Shown one piece after another: positions 46,458 through 55,516 of a stretch of DNA of 64,000 nt. A program made the translations under genes and the position numbers. The notes beneath the pieces were generated by a model. It did not search any database and was not told the origin of the DNA. It worked only from the letters and a program-made list of their open reading frames with translations. How positions within the stretch are numbered: the first letter of the stretch is position 1; every line of letters starts with the position of its first letter. The DNA comes from Roseiarcus sp963794155 (GTDB lineage Bacteria > Pseudomonadota > Alphaproteobacteria > Rhizobiales > Beijerinckiaceae): assembly GCA_963794155.1 (NCBI GenBank), contig CAWCCX010000016.1:558001-622000 (forward strand). The letters run 5' to 3'.

Positions 46458-46709
46458 CGCTTCCTCCTTCCAGCCTCCCGCCTGCAGCGCTTTGTCAACG
46501 CACGGAGAAACGCGCAGCGCATCGCCTTCATAGACCCGCTCACGCAGCAGACGCAATGCTTTGCTGGCGCAAGCGATCGTACTCGGTCTTGTCGACCGAC
46601 CGCGCGCCGGGTTCGCCGAGATCGTTGAGGTGGATGCGGTAGGTTTCCCGCGCGCTCCAGCAGGCGATCGAGGCGATGGCGGTGACGCCAAAGGCCAACG
46701 CGCCGACGG

Positions 46710-47930
46710 TCAGCGGCACATTGGCGGAGCCGGGGGGGCGACGGTCGCGAACAGCGCCGGCAACAGCGCCGTCAGCATGGTTCCGATGTTCTGCGCGATC
46801 GCCATGCCGGAGACCCGCGCGCGGGTCGGGAAGAGCTCGGGATAGAAGCTCGGAAAGACCGCGTTATACCCCTGATAAACGACGCCCCACATCAGGATCG
46901 AGATAACGAACGCCAGCGGCACGTTCTTGATGCTGATAGCGTAGAGGTAGGCGAAGGTCAGCAGGCCGGCGGCGAGCGAGCCGACGATCATCGGCGTTCG
47001 ACGGCCGATTTGGTCGGAAAGATTGCCGACGAACGGGATCACAATGATCGCGACAATGTTGCCGATCACCGGGATCCACAGATAGATGGTCTTGTCCATC
47101 CCGACGCCGTAGGCCGGCTGCACGGCGTAGGCGGCGCCGAAAATCGTCGCCACCACGGGAATGACGTTCATCAACGCCATGCAGATGACCCGCAGCATAT
47201 CCGGCCAATGGTTGGTCAATGCGTCGATCACCGGCGCCTTCGGCACATCGCCCTGGCCTCTCTCTTCGGTGAACGCCGGCGTCTCATCGACCTCGCGCCG
47301 AATGATATAGCCGGCGATCAGGACGACAACGCTGAGCAGAAACGGCACCCGCCATCCCCAGGCGACGAAGGCCTCGTTCGAAAGGCCATAGCTCAGGGGC
47401 AAAAACACCGCCGCCGCCAGAATCTGTCCCGCCTGCACCCCCTGCAGCGTAAAGCTGGCGAAATAGCCGCGCCGTCCGAACGGCGCATGTTCGAGAATCA
47501 TCGAGCTCGCGCCGGATATCTCGCCCGCGACCGCAAAACCCTGGATCAGACGCAGGACCACCAGCAGGATCGGCGCCCAGACGCCCACCTGCGGATAGGT
47601 AGGAAGCAGCCCGACCGCCATTGTGGAGAGGCCCATCAGGAACAGGCAGACCAAGAGCACGTTCTTGCGGCCGTGGGTGTCGCCCAAGTGGCCAAGCACG
47701 AATGCGCCGATGGGCCGGGCGACATACCCGACCCCGTAGGTCGCCAGCGACGCGACGATCGCGACCGTCGGGTTGGTCGATGGGAAGAAGATTTGTGGAA
47801 AGACGAGCGAGGCGGCGGTGGCGTAGATGAAGAAGTCATAATATTCGAGCGCCGAGCCGATCCAGCCGCTGGCGGCCGCGATCCTGGTCTGATGGCGCCC
47901 TTGCGGCTCGTGCATGGTTGCTGCAGTCAT
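46710..47930 (-). CDS. MHS-family MFS transporter, probably for shikimate or related acids (3' frameshift)
   Basis: 406 residues in this frame with 11-12 membrane helices. SALEYYDFFIYATAASLVFP and GHLGDTHGRKNVL are metabolite:H+ symporter (ShiA/KgtP-like) signatures. The frame ends early at a C7 run (plus-strand G7, 46732-46738): with one more base it continues APPGSANVPLTVGALAFGVT to a stop at 46540, adding the last helix and a 30-residue tail, about 463 residues in all. A phase-variable tract or sequencing error are both possible. The GGGAGGAAC site is strong. Between shikimate dehydrogenase and ligK, it most likely imports shikimate, quinate or protocatechuate. Confidence 0.88.
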   Translation of the reverse strand: MTAATMHEPQGRHQTRIAAASGWIGSALEYYDFFIYATAASLVFPQIFFPSTNPTVAIVASLATYGVGYVARPIGAFVLGHLGDTHGRKNVLLVCLFLMGLSTMAVGLLPTYPQVGVWAPILLVVLRLIQGFAVAGEISGASSMILEHAPFGRRGYFASFTLQGVQAGQILAAAVFLPLSYGLSNEAFVAWGWRVPFLLSVVVLIAGYIIRREVDETPAFTEERGQGDVPKAPVIDALTNHWPDMLRVICMALMNVIPVVATIFGAAYAVQPAYGVGMDKTIYLWIPVIGNIVAIIVIPFVGNLSDQIGRRTPMIVGSLAAGLLTFAYLYAISIKNVPLAFVISILMWGVVYQGYNAVFPSFYPELFPTRARVSGMAIAQNIGTMLTALLPALFATVAPPAPPMCR

Positions 47931-47963
47931 CTTTGTTCCTCCCTCATTCGGCCGCTGCCGGCT

Positions 47964-48797
47964 CTAGTAGTCCACTTCCGCAACCTCTCTCAGCTCCGAT
48001 GGAGTGGCCGACGGAAAGCCGAAGAATTCGAGATAGGCGGGGATCTGCTCGAACAGCATGTCGATCCCGATTTGCGTCTCGCAGCCGCGCGCCCCTGCCG
48101 CGGCGAGAAAGGCGGTCGTCTCCTGCTTCATCACGACTTCGCCGACATAGGTCGAGGGCGAAAGGCGCGAGACGTCGACCGGCATCGGGTCGCCGGCCTT
48201 CATGCCGAGCGGGGTCGCATTGACCACGACGTCGAACCCGCTCGGGTCGTTCGAACCGAGCGTGACCTTGAGGCGCGGATAGTTCTGCCTGAGCCGCTCC
48301 GCCAGCGCCTTCATCGCGGCGGCGCTCACGTCGTAAAGCCCGATCTCGGCTGCGCCCGCGGCCGCGGACGAAGCGGCGATCGCCGAGCCCACGCCGCCGG
48401 ACCCGACGACCAGCGCTTTCTTGCCGGCGAGCGAGCGGCCGTGCCGGGCCACGCCGCGCACGAACCCTTCGCCGTCGAACATGTCGCCGACCAATCGGCC
48501 GCCGGCCTCGCGGCGAACGGCGTTGCATGAGCCGGCGACCTTGACCGCGGTCGACACGTCGTCGATGAGCCCGATGACCGCGATCTTGTGCGGCATGGTG
48601 ATCAGCGCGCCGTGGAAATTGGTGAAGCGGCAAATCTCGGGAAAGGCGCGGACGAAATCTTCGCTCTTGACGCCGAGCGGCACCACGGCGGCGTTGACGC
48701 CGCGCTTCTCGAACCACGGGTTGTAGATCATCGGCGACTTGAACGTCGTCGTCGGATAGCCGACATGCGCGATGATCCTTGTGTCGCCGTTCAGCAT
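47964..48797 (-). CDS. Shikimate dehydrogenase-family protein
   Basis: 277 residues. Substrate domain with GALITMPHK (catalytic lysine K71) and GDMFDGEGFVRG; NADP domain with KALVVGSGGVGSAIA. In this cluster a catabolic, YdiB/QuiB-like role (shikimate or quinate to the 3-dehydro form) is more likely than aromatic biosynthesis. The ATG at 48797 gives MLNGDTRIIAHVGYP; the longer frame to 48965 enters the previous gene. The first residues lack the canonical PISHS-type motif (here YPTTTFKSP), suggesting altered substrate choice. Confidence 0.85.
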   Translation of the reverse strand: MLNGDTRIIAHVGYPTTTFKSPMIYNPWFEKRGVNAAVVPLGVKSEDFVRAFPEICRFTNFHGALITMPHKIAVIGLIDDVSTAVKVAGSCNAVRREAGGRLVGDMFDGEGFVRGVARHGRSLAGKKALVVGSGGVGSAIAASSAAAGAAEIGLYDVSAAAMKALAERLRQNYPRLKVTLGSNDPSGFDVVVNATPLGMKAGDPMPVDVSRLSPSTYVGEVVMKQETTAFLAAAGARGCETQIGIDMLFEQIPAYLEFFGFPSATPSELREVAEVDY

Positions 48798-48852
48798 CGC
48801 GGATGAGTTCCCTTGCAGCGGCGCGGGGCGCGCCAGGCAGTGCGGCGCGCGC

Positions 48853-50751
48853 TCATTCGAATTCAATCTCCGCCCGCTGCTCGCCGTCGGTGAGGCTGGC
48901 CTGGGCGGCGAGCCGGACAGGGGTGTTGGCGGCGCCGAACAGGTCGTAATTGCGACGCTCGACAATCTCGAAGAAAAAGCAATTCTGGAAGCTTCGCGTA
49001 TAGATGTGGAAAAACTCGCCGTCCTTCACCCGGTCGTACAGCATGCCAAGCGCGCGCATGCGGGCGAGCAGATCGGGGGCGATGTCGAAGCGGCTCGCGA
49101 GATCGTCATAATAATTGTCCGGAATCGGCAGGAAGGCGACGCCGTTCGCCTTCGCCGCTTCGACGGCTGCGAATATATCGCCGCTTGAGAGTGCGATCTG
49201 CTGGAAGCCGGCGCCGCCGAAAGCGTCGAGAAAGCGCGAGACGCCAGTCGCTCCGCCCTCGCCGACGTTGAGCGCGATCCGCATTTCGCCGTTCGGGCTG
49301 CGCAAGAGGCGGCTGAAGAACGCGCCGTGCGGATCCGCGATCTCGACCTGCGGCTGCGGCTTGAGCCCGAGCACGGCGCCGTAGAACAGCGACCAGCTCA
49401 GGAATTCGCCGCGGCGCACGACGTTGGAGAGATGGTCAATCTTGCGGAGACGGCCCTCGTGGGGAAGCGGCTCGGCGGGGGCGAAATCATCGCGCCAGGC
49501 AACGTCGCCTGCGCCGATGAAGTAGATGAGACTGCCCTCGACGCCGGCGACCGCGGGCACGGTCGCTTCGCCCGGACCGATCCTGCCGGCGTAGCTCTGG
49601 CACTCGAGCGCGCTCGCCCGCTCGAGCGCCTTGTCGACCGAGTTGACGCTGAGCGCAATCGCGCAGACCGAGGGTCCATGCAGAAGCGAGAACGAGTGGG
49701 CGAAGCCCTCGCGCTCACGGTTGACGATGAGGTTGATCTCGCCCTGGGCGTAAAGATCGACGTCCTTCGAGCGGTGGCGGCCGGCGCGGCGGAAGCCGAG
49801 GCCCTCGATCAGCGCGGTCAATTCGCTCGCCGCCGCGTCGCCAGCCGCGAACTCGATGAATTCGGCGCGCTCGACCGCCGGCGCGGGCGGAAGCGGCGGC
49901 AGGTCGGCGAGCGGCGGGTCGCCCCGCGCGGCGCGTTTCGCGGCCAGGGCTTCACCGGCGGCGCGCAGCGAGCGCATGCCGTCGATCGCGATCGCTGCTG
50001 CCGAAGCGCCGCGAAACTGGTCGTTGAAGATTTCGAGCGACAGCGGGCCGCGATAGCCGGAGCGGGTCACGGCGTCGAGATAGTCGACGATCGGATAATC
50101 GCCTTGGCCGGGATAGCAGCGATAGTGCCGGCTCAGCGACAGGGGGTCCATGACCAAGGCCGGCGCGTCGGCCACCTGCACGAGCGCAATCTTCTCGGCC
50201 GGCAGAGCGGCGATCGGCTCAATCGGGTTGCCGCGGGCGCAGATATGAAAGCTGTCCAGCACAATTCCGAGGTTATCGCGATCGGCGGCGCGGACGATAT
50301 CCCAGGCGGCGGTCCAGTCCTTCACCCGCCGCCCCCAGGCGAGCGCCTCGTAGCCGATTCGCATCCCGTGCTGGCGGGCGACATCGGCCAGGTCCGCAAG
50401 GTCCCGCGCAGCCCGGGCAGGGTCGTCGATCGCGTCGGGCGAAACATTGGAGCATAGGCACAAGAGACGGGCGCCGAGCTCGTGCATGAGGTCGAGCTTT
50501 CGCGCCGCGCGCTCGAAGTTGCGCCCGCGAACGGGCTCGGGCATCGCCTCAAAGTCGCGCAGCGGCTGGAGGGCGACGATCTCAAGCCCGAGATCGGCCG
50601 CGAGCCGGCGGGCGTCGCGCGGCTTGCCGCGGAAGAAGGTCAAGTCGTTTTCGAAGATTTCGACCGCGCGAAAGCCCGCCTTGGCGGCGGCGGCGAATTT
50701 GTCCTCGAGCGCGCCGCCCATGCAGACCGAGGCGATCGACCACCTGAGCAC
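48853..50751 (-). CDS. quiC: 3-dehydroshikimate dehydratase, fused to a HPPD-like domain (QuiC type)
   Basis: 632 residues. The N-terminal half is a xylose-isomerase-like TIM barrel (MLRWSIASVCMGG, RAVEIFENDLTFF, NLGIVLDSFHICARG, GPLSLEIFNDQFRG). The C-terminal half is a 4-hydroxyphenylpyruvate-dioxygenase-like vicinal-oxygen-chelate fold (KIDHLSNVV, ending FFFEIVERRNYDLFGAANTP). Two-domain proteins of this type turn 3-dehydroshikimate into protocatechuate in quinate catabolism; the role of the second domain is unclear. First gene of the lig operon, diverged from the LysR gene, start GTG at 50751. It links shikimate use to LigAB. Confidence 0.9.
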   Translation of the reverse strand: MLRWSIASVCMGGALEDKFAAAAKAGFRAVEIFENDLTFFRGKPRDARRLAADLGLEIVALQPLRDFEAMPEPVRGRNFERAARKLDLMHELGARLLCLCSNVSPDAIDDPARAARDLADLADVARQHGMRIGYEALAWGRRVKDWTAAWDIVRAADRDNLGIVLDSFHICARGNPIEPIAALPAEKIALVQVADAPALVMDPLSLSRHYRCYPGQGDYPIVDYLDAVTRSGYRGPLSLEIFNDQFRGASAAAIAIDGMRSLRAAGEALAAKRAARGDPPLADLPPLPPAPAVERAEFIEFAAGDAAASELTALIEGLGFRRAGRHRSKDVDLYAQGEINLIVNREREGFAHSFSLLHGPSVCAIALSVNSVDKALERASALECQSYAGRIGPGEATVPAVAGVEGSLIYFIGAGDVAWRDDFAPAEPLPHEGRLRKIDHLSNVVRRGEFLSWSLFYGAVLGLKPQPQVEIADPHGAFFSRLLRSPNGEMRIALNVGEGGATGVSRFLDAFGGAGFQQIALSSGDIFAAVEAAKANGVAFLPIPDNYYDDLASRFDIAPDLLARMRALGMLYDRVKDGEFFHIYTRSFQNCFFFEIVERRNYDLFGAANTPVRLAAQASLTDGEQRAEIEFE

Positions 50752-50843
50752 TTCGAGGAACTCCTATGCGAGCGTTTCCTGCCGATGAGCATGCCGATCG
50801 TATTGTCATATTCCTGACGCCGTCGGGGGCGGACCGTCAAATA

Positions 50844-50875
50844 CCAATATTGGCGCCCAGCGTAACATTATGTTA
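50844..50875. promoter_or_regulatory. Palindromes between quiC and the LysR gene
   Basis: CCAATATTGG (50844-50853) and TAACATTATGTTA (50863-50875) are perfect dyads in the 156-bp divergent gap. The second fits the T-N11-A rule for LysR-type boxes and lies about 33 bp upstream of the LysR ATG. It is a likely operator for the divergent regulator and the lig operon. Confidence 0.55.
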
Positions 50876-50907
50876 GCTTTGTGGGCTTTACTCCGATCAA
50901 GTTCGCG

Positions 50908-51870
50908 ATGCTCACCCTGCGCCAGATCGAAGTCGTCCGCGCGGTCATGCTGACCGGGACCATTGCCGGAGCGGCGCGGCTTCTCAACGTCGCGGCCCCT
51001 GGATTGAGCCGCCTCATGAAGCACACCGAGGATTCGCTCGGCGCGAAGCTCTTCTCGCGGCGCGGAGGGCGTTTCGTGCCGGCGCCCGAGGCGAGGTCCA
51101 TTTTCGCCCAGATCAACGAACTTCATCGCAACCTCGAAAACCTTCAATTCGCGATCGGGGCGCTGGAGCGGGGCGAGGGCGCGGAGTTCAGATTTGGAGC
51201 GACGCCGAGCATCGGCCATGCGATGGCGCCGCTCGCGGTGGCCGACTTGCGCCGGCGCTATCCCGATCTTCTGATCGATCTCGACATCCTCAAGCTCGAG
51301 GACGCGATTGATTTTCTTCTCTTGGGGCGCGGCGAAGTGGCGGCGGTGAGCTCGCGTCTCGAGCATCCCGCGATCACGGTCGAGCCGCTGGCCCAGGGAC
51401 AGCTCTTTTGCATCGTCGCCGAAGCGCATCCGTTGGCGTCAAAGACCCGAATCGCCGCGGCGGAGATCGCCGCCCACCCGCTGATCGGGATCGATCCGCG
51501 TGACCCCTACGGCCGGATTCTGGCGGGCATTTTCGCCCGCGCCCGGCTTCAGTATCAGGTGCCGATCAAAGCCCGGTTCGGGGTGACGGTTTGTGCGCTC
51601 GTCCGGCAGAATCTCGGCATCGGCGTCATCGACGGATTCACGCTCGCCGAACAGAACAGCTTTGGCCTCTTCGTCATTCCGATCGAGGAAGAGACGACGT
51701 TCCAGACCCATGTCGCGTTCCGCAACGATACGACTCTCTCGAGCGTCGCCGAGTTCTTCATCGCCGCTCTCCGCACGCGGATGAAAAGGGCGCATGAGGC
51801 GATGGCTGCGCATCGGGCGCCGCCGGCCGCAAGGAAGGAGCCGCGCTCCTTGCCTGCGTCTCGACCCTGA
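50908..51870 (+). CDS. LysR-type transcriptional regulator of the shikimate/protocatechuate cluster
   Basis: About 320 residues. The N-terminal helix-turn-helix (MLTLRQIEVVRAVM... AARLLNVAAPGLSRLMKHTEDSLGAKLFSR) is typical, as is the effector-binding domain (FRFGATPSIGHAMAPLAVAD). The ATG at 50908 is preferred; a GTG at 50881 in the same frame has no better site. Divergent from quiC, so probably its regulator with a pathway intermediate as effector. The C-terminal tail is alanine/arginine-rich. Confidence 0.88.
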   Translation: MLTLRQIEVVRAVMLTGTIAGAARLLNVAAPGLSRLMKHTEDSLGAKLFSRRGGRFVPAPEARSIFAQINELHRNLENLQFAIGALERGEGAEFRFGATPSIGHAMAPLAVADLRRRYPDLLIDLDILKLEDAIDFLLLGRGEVAAVSSRLEHPAITVEPLAQGQLFCIVAEAHPLASKTRIAAAEIAAHPLIGIDPRDPYGRILAGIFARARLQYQVPIKARFGVTVCALVRQNLGIGVIDGFTLAEQNSFGLFVIPIEEETTFQTHVAFRNDTTLSSVAEFFIAALRTRMKRAHEAMAAHRAPPAARKEPRSLPASRP

Positions 51871-51921
51871 CCCGGCGCTGGGCGGGCCGGTTTGCGGTCG
51901 AGCGAGGAGTGCCTCGTCCGA

Positions 51922-52950
51922 TCACCGCCCCTTCGCCTTCAGCGCCTTGTCGAGCCGCGGATAGACCCGCCGCGCATTGCCCTCGTAGACCTTGTGGCGG
52001 TCCTCCGGGCTGAGGTTGCCCGCCGCCTCCACATAGCGCTTCGTGTCGTCGTAGTAATGGCCGGTCTCCGGGTCGATCCCCCTCACCGCGCCGATCATTT
52101 CGCTGGCGAACAGAATGTTGTCGACCGGGATCACCTTGGTCAGGAGGTCGATGCCTGGCTGGTGGTAGACGCAGGTGTCGAAGAAGACGTTCTTCAACAA
52201 TTGTTCGGTGAGCAGCGGCTTCTTGAGTTCCTGCGCCAATCCGCGATAGCGGCCCCAGTGATAGGGCGCGGCCCCGCCGCCATGCGGAACGACGAATCTC
52301 AAGGTCGGAAAATCCTTGAACAGGTCGCCCTGGATGAACTGCATCACCGCGGTCGTGTCGGCGTTGATGTAGTGGGCGCCGGTGGTGTGGAAGCATGGGT
52401 TGCAGCTGGTCGAGACATGCACCATCGCTGGGATGTCCCACTCGACCATCTTCTCATAGATCGGATACCACCAGCGATCGGTCAGCGGCGGACTCGTCCA
52501 CCAGCCGCCGGACGGGTCGGGATTGAGATTGATGGCGACGAAGCCGTAATCGCGGATGCATTTGTCGAGTTCGGGAATTGAGGTCTTCGGCTCGACGCCG
52601 GGACTCTGCGGCAGCATCGCCGCGCCGATAAAATTGTCGGGGAACAGCTTCGAGACCCGGAAGCAGAGCTCGTTGCAGATCGCGGCCCAAGTCGAGCTTA
52701 CCGTGAAATCGCCGATGTGATGGGCCATGAAGCTGGCGCGGGGGCTGAAGACCGTCAGATCGCAGCCGCGCTCCTTCATCAGGCGGAGCTGGTTCGCCTC
52801 GATCGACTCGCGCAGCTCGTCGTCGCTGATCTTGAGTTCCGCGACCTTGGGCGCTTGCGCGGGGTCCTTGATGGCGGCGATCTGCCGGTTGCGCCACGCC
52901 TCGAGCGCTTTCGGGGCGGTGGTGTAATGGCCGTGGCAGTCGATGATCAT
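51922..52950 (-). CDS. ligJ: 4-oxalomesaconate hydratase (amidohydrolase family)
   Basis: 342 residues starting MIIDCHGHYTTAPKALEAWR, with metal ligands in the HGH motif, MVHVSTSCNP, VVPHGGGAAPYHWGRYRG, and ILFASEMIGAVRGIDP. Length and motifs match LigJ, which adds water to 4-oxalomesaconate to give CHA. AGGAGG precedes the ATG. It is convergent with the LysR gene and heads a short row with a membrane protein and a binding-protein-like gene upstream. Confidence 0.9.
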   Translation of the reverse strand: MIIDCHGHYTTAPKALEAWRNRQIAAIKDPAQAPKVAELKISDDELRESIEANQLRLMKERGCDLTVFSPRASFMAHHIGDFTVSSTWAAICNELCFRVSKLFPDNFIGAAMLPQSPGVEPKTSIPELDKCIRDYGFVAINLNPDPSGGWWTSPPLTDRWWYPIYEKMVEWDIPAMVHVSTSCNPCFHTTGAHYINADTTAVMQFIQGDLFKDFPTLRFVVPHGGGAAPYHWGRYRGLAQELKKPLLTEQLLKNVFFDTCVYHQPGIDLLTKVIPVDNILFASEMIGAVRGIDPETGHYYDDTKRYVEAAGNLSPEDRHKVYEGNARRVYPRLDKALKAKGR

Positions 52951-52977
52951 GGGAATGCCTCCTGTCGGGCGAAGGGT

Positions 52978-53502
52978 TCAGCGAACCGCCTGGGACATCA
53001 GGCGTTTCACGATCAAGGCGAGCGGGACCGCATAGAAGAGATGCGACATGAAGCCGCCGATGAGGACGTTCGGATCGAGGTAGTTCGGATGATCCGCGGA
53101 CACCAGCGCGATCGCGGAATGCATCACGATCCACAGGATCACCGCAAAGAACATGGCGACCAGCGTCGCTTCATAGCCGCGGCGGCGGAAATACGGCCAG
53201 AGGAAAGCGAACAGAACGCCCCAGACGAAGCAGAAGAAAAAGTGAATTCCGATCCCCAGGACATAGGCGAAGGCGCCCAGCGACTCTTGCACCTCCTTGC
53301 CGAAGACCAGGCCGGTGGCGTTGCGTGGGATGCCACCGAGCGGCATCAGCCGCTGGACCCCCACCCAGACGATCGCCTCGTAGATCCAGATGCTGACCCC
53401 GCCGACAAGGCCGCCGATCAGCCCTGCGCGGACGGTAGCGGTGACATCGGGCCTCGCGGCCATGCGGACGTCGCTCACGGGACTGCCGGATCTGACGCTC
53501 AT
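52978..53502 (-). CDS. Four-helix membrane protein of unknown function
   Basis: 174 residues with hydrophobic segments at about 27-50, 77-100, 110-132 and 147-168. The pattern GLIGGLVGGVSIWIYEAIVWVG resembles YagU/DUF1440-like inner-membrane proteins but is not decisive. It lies between ligJ and a binding-protein-like gene on the same strand, with short gaps, so may serve uptake or envelope adaptation in the pathway. Confidence 0.6.
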   Translation of the reverse strand: MSVRSGSPVSDVRMAARPDVTATVRAGLIGGLVGGVSIWIYEAIVWVGVQRLMPLGGIPRNATGLVFGKEVQESLGAFAYVLGIGIHFFFCFVWGVLFAFLWPYFRRRGYEATLVAMFFAVILWIVMHSAIALVSADHPNYLDPNVLIGGFMSHLFYAVPLALIVKRLMSQAVR

Positions 53503-53547
53503 GGGCGCGCTCTCCTTTTCACCATCGCCTCGCGCTTGGCGGCGCGT

Positions 53548-54237
53548 TCATGCCGGCTCCATGCCGTGGCGCCGTATGACGCCCTGCGTTTCAGCCGAGG
53601 CGAGATACGCCACGAGAGCGCTCGCAGCCTCGGGCTCGGTCGACGTCGTGGATACGCCGGCCGAGAACAGGGTGACGGCCTGAATTTCCGGCGGCAGAGG
53701 GCCAACGACTTCAATGCCTGCCTGGCCGACAAGCTCGCTCAGTTGCTGAATGCCGAGGTCGGCGTCGCCGTTCGCGACCAACGTGGCGACCGGCACGCCC
53801 GGCGGAGCCTTGAGGGCGCGCGCCAGGACAGAGTCGGCCAAGCCCCATTTGTCGCACAAGAGCTTGAAATGGTCGCCGCTCGGACCTGTCGAGTAGCAGA
53901 GTCGCCGCGCCTCGATCATGGCCTGCCTGACGGCGTTCTCATTGTCGAGGCCCGGTCGCCGCGAGCCGGCGGGAACCGCAAGCGCGATCTCCGAACGGGC
54001 GAACCCTCTGATGCTCCCTTTGGCGATATGGCCTTCGGCCTCCAGACCCTCCATGACCTTTGACGCCAGCGCGACGACGTCCGTCGGTTCGCCGGCCCGC
54101 GCCAATTTGGCGGCTTCGACCCCGCCCATAGATCGGATCTCGACCTTAGTCCCCTTCAGCCGCTCATAGTCGCGCACGAGATCGGTCAGGATGTGCCGAG
54201 TCGCCATCGACGAGAGACCCGTGAGCCGATGGATCAT
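53548..54237 (-). CDS. ModA-like substrate-binding-fold protein
   Basis: About 229 residues from MIHRLTGLSSMATRHILTDL, with GGAGG 6 bases upstream. It has the type 2 periplasmic-binding fold of the molybdate-binding family (VEIRSMGGVEAAKLARAGEPTDVVALASKVME) but no signal peptide, so it is probably cytosolic. A related fold is used by aconitate isomerase. Being next to ligJ in a cluster that lacks a recognised LigU, it could isomerise a tricarboxylate-like intermediate. That is inference; a binding role is equally possible. Confidence 0.65.
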   Translation of the reverse strand: MIHRLTGLSSMATRHILTDLVRDYERLKGTKVEIRSMGGVEAAKLARAGEPTDVVALASKVMEGLEAEGHIAKGSIRGFARSEIALAVPAGSRRPGLDNENAVRQAMIEARRLCYSTGPSGDHFKLLCDKWGLADSVLARALKAPPGVPVATLVANGDADLGIQQLSELVGQAGIEVVGPLPPEIQAVTLFSAGVSTTSTEPEAASALVAYLASAETQGVIRRHGMEPA

Positions 54238-54427
54238 ATCCGCCTCCAACGTCGTGAGGACCGCGCGACTCAACTTCCGTTGCTGTGCCGGAGGCGCATG
54301 AACTGGCAGGATATGGGCGACTTGGATGTGTTGTTCATCGAACGCCGTTCCTCCCAAAATGAAGCTAACCAATAACCGCCCAATTTGTCATCATCCCGGG
54401 GCGCCTTGGCAGCGCCCGGAGGACGGC

Positions 54428-55357
54428 ATGACGGAATCGACGATCAGCTCCGGCTCCATTGCATTCATCGGCTTCGGCGAGGCCGCGCGCGCCTTTCTCG
54501 ACGGCTGGCGAACGAACGCGGCCTTCAGGGCGCGCATATCCGCCTACGACATCAAGACTGATTCGCCCGACGCGCAAGTGCGGGCGGGAAAAAGGGCGGA
54601 TTATGCGGCCGCCAACGTCATTGGCGCCTCGACCGCGGCCGAGGCGGTCGCCGGCGCTGAGGCGGTGTTCTCGGTCGTCACCGCCGACCAGGCGCATGAG
54701 GCGGCGCTGGCGGCCTTGCCCGGGCTCACGAAAGGCGCGCTCTTTCTCGACTGCGATTCGTGCGCGCCGCAGACCAAGGCCCGTACCGCCAAGGAGGTCG
54801 ACGCGGCCGGCGGACGCTATGTCGACGTCGCGGTGATGGCGCCGGTCCATCCGCGCCTGCATCGCACCCCGCTCCTGACCAGCGGTCCCCATGCCGAAGC
54901 CGCGGCGCCGGTGCTGGCCGCCCTCGACATGTCGGCCAAAATTCATGCGGGCCCGGTCGGCGCCGCTTCGTCCGTCAAGATGATCCGCTCGATCATGATG
55001 AAGGGGCTCGAAGCCCTGGTGTGCGAATGCGTGTTGGCCGGGCGAAAGGCGGGCGTCATCGAAACAGTGCTCGATTCGCTTGACGACACCTACCCCGGCT
55101 TCGATTGGCGGAAGCGTTCAGCCTATATGCTGGAGCGGGTGACGACCCATGGGCTCCGGCGGGCGGCGGAGATGCGCGAGGTCGCACTCACGGTCGATCT
55201 CATGGGCCTCAAGGGCGAGATGTCGCGCGCCTCGGTCGAGTGGGAGCAGACGGTCGGCGAGCTCGGCCTGCGGGCGACGGCGGCGGAGGCCGCAGACTAC
55301 CGCATCCTGGCCGACCGGATTCTCGCCGCCCTCGACCGCACCGCCCGCGAGGGCTAA
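54428..55357 (+). CDS. NAD(P)-binding dehydrogenase with DUF1932 domain
   Basis: 309 residues. The N-terminal Rossmann fold opens IAFIGFGEAARAFLDGWR. AVFSVVTADQA and LFLDCDSCAPQTKARTA follow the 6-phosphogluconate/3-hydroxyisobutyrate dehydrogenase pattern, and KMIRSIMMKGLEALVCE holds the likely catalytic lysine. The C-terminal part is DUF1932. Substrate unknown; it probably oxidises a hydroxyacid. The ATG at 54428 lies inside a GC-rich hairpin-forming stretch, so start choice is moderate. Confidence 0.82.
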   Translation: MTESTISSGSIAFIGFGEAARAFLDGWRTNAAFRARISAYDIKTDSPDAQVRAGKRADYAAANVIGASTAAEAVAGAEAVFSVVTADQAHEAALAALPGLTKGALFLDCDSCAPQTKARTAKEVDAAGGRYVDVAVMAPVHPRLHRTPLLTSGPHAEAAAPVLAALDMSAKIHAGPVGAASSVKMIRSIMMKGLEALVCECVLAGRKAGVIETVLDSLDDTYPGFDWRKRSAYMLERVTTHGLRRAAEMREVALTVDLMGLKGEMSRASVEWEQTVGELGLRATAAEAADYRILADRILAALDRTAREG

Positions 55358-55516
55358 AATGTAACGAAATCAACCGCGATTTCTCGGGCTTTCAGGGGAT
55401 CGCAGCCAGCAGCTCAGCCGCTCCGAACTCCGAAGCATCCTAGCGCCCACCGGCTTCGTCGCGCGCCTCCCCGGGACAGGCTGGTCCCGCCAAATGAGCG
55501 ATCGGCGCGCAGCGGC

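Noticed and set aside
47010..48530. 506-codon plus-strand frame
   Set aside because: Opposite the transporter and shikimate dehydrogenase genes; His-, Asp- and Arg-rich shadow.
49327..50457. 376-codon plus-strand frame
   Set aside because: Opposite quiC, with shadow composition and no motif.
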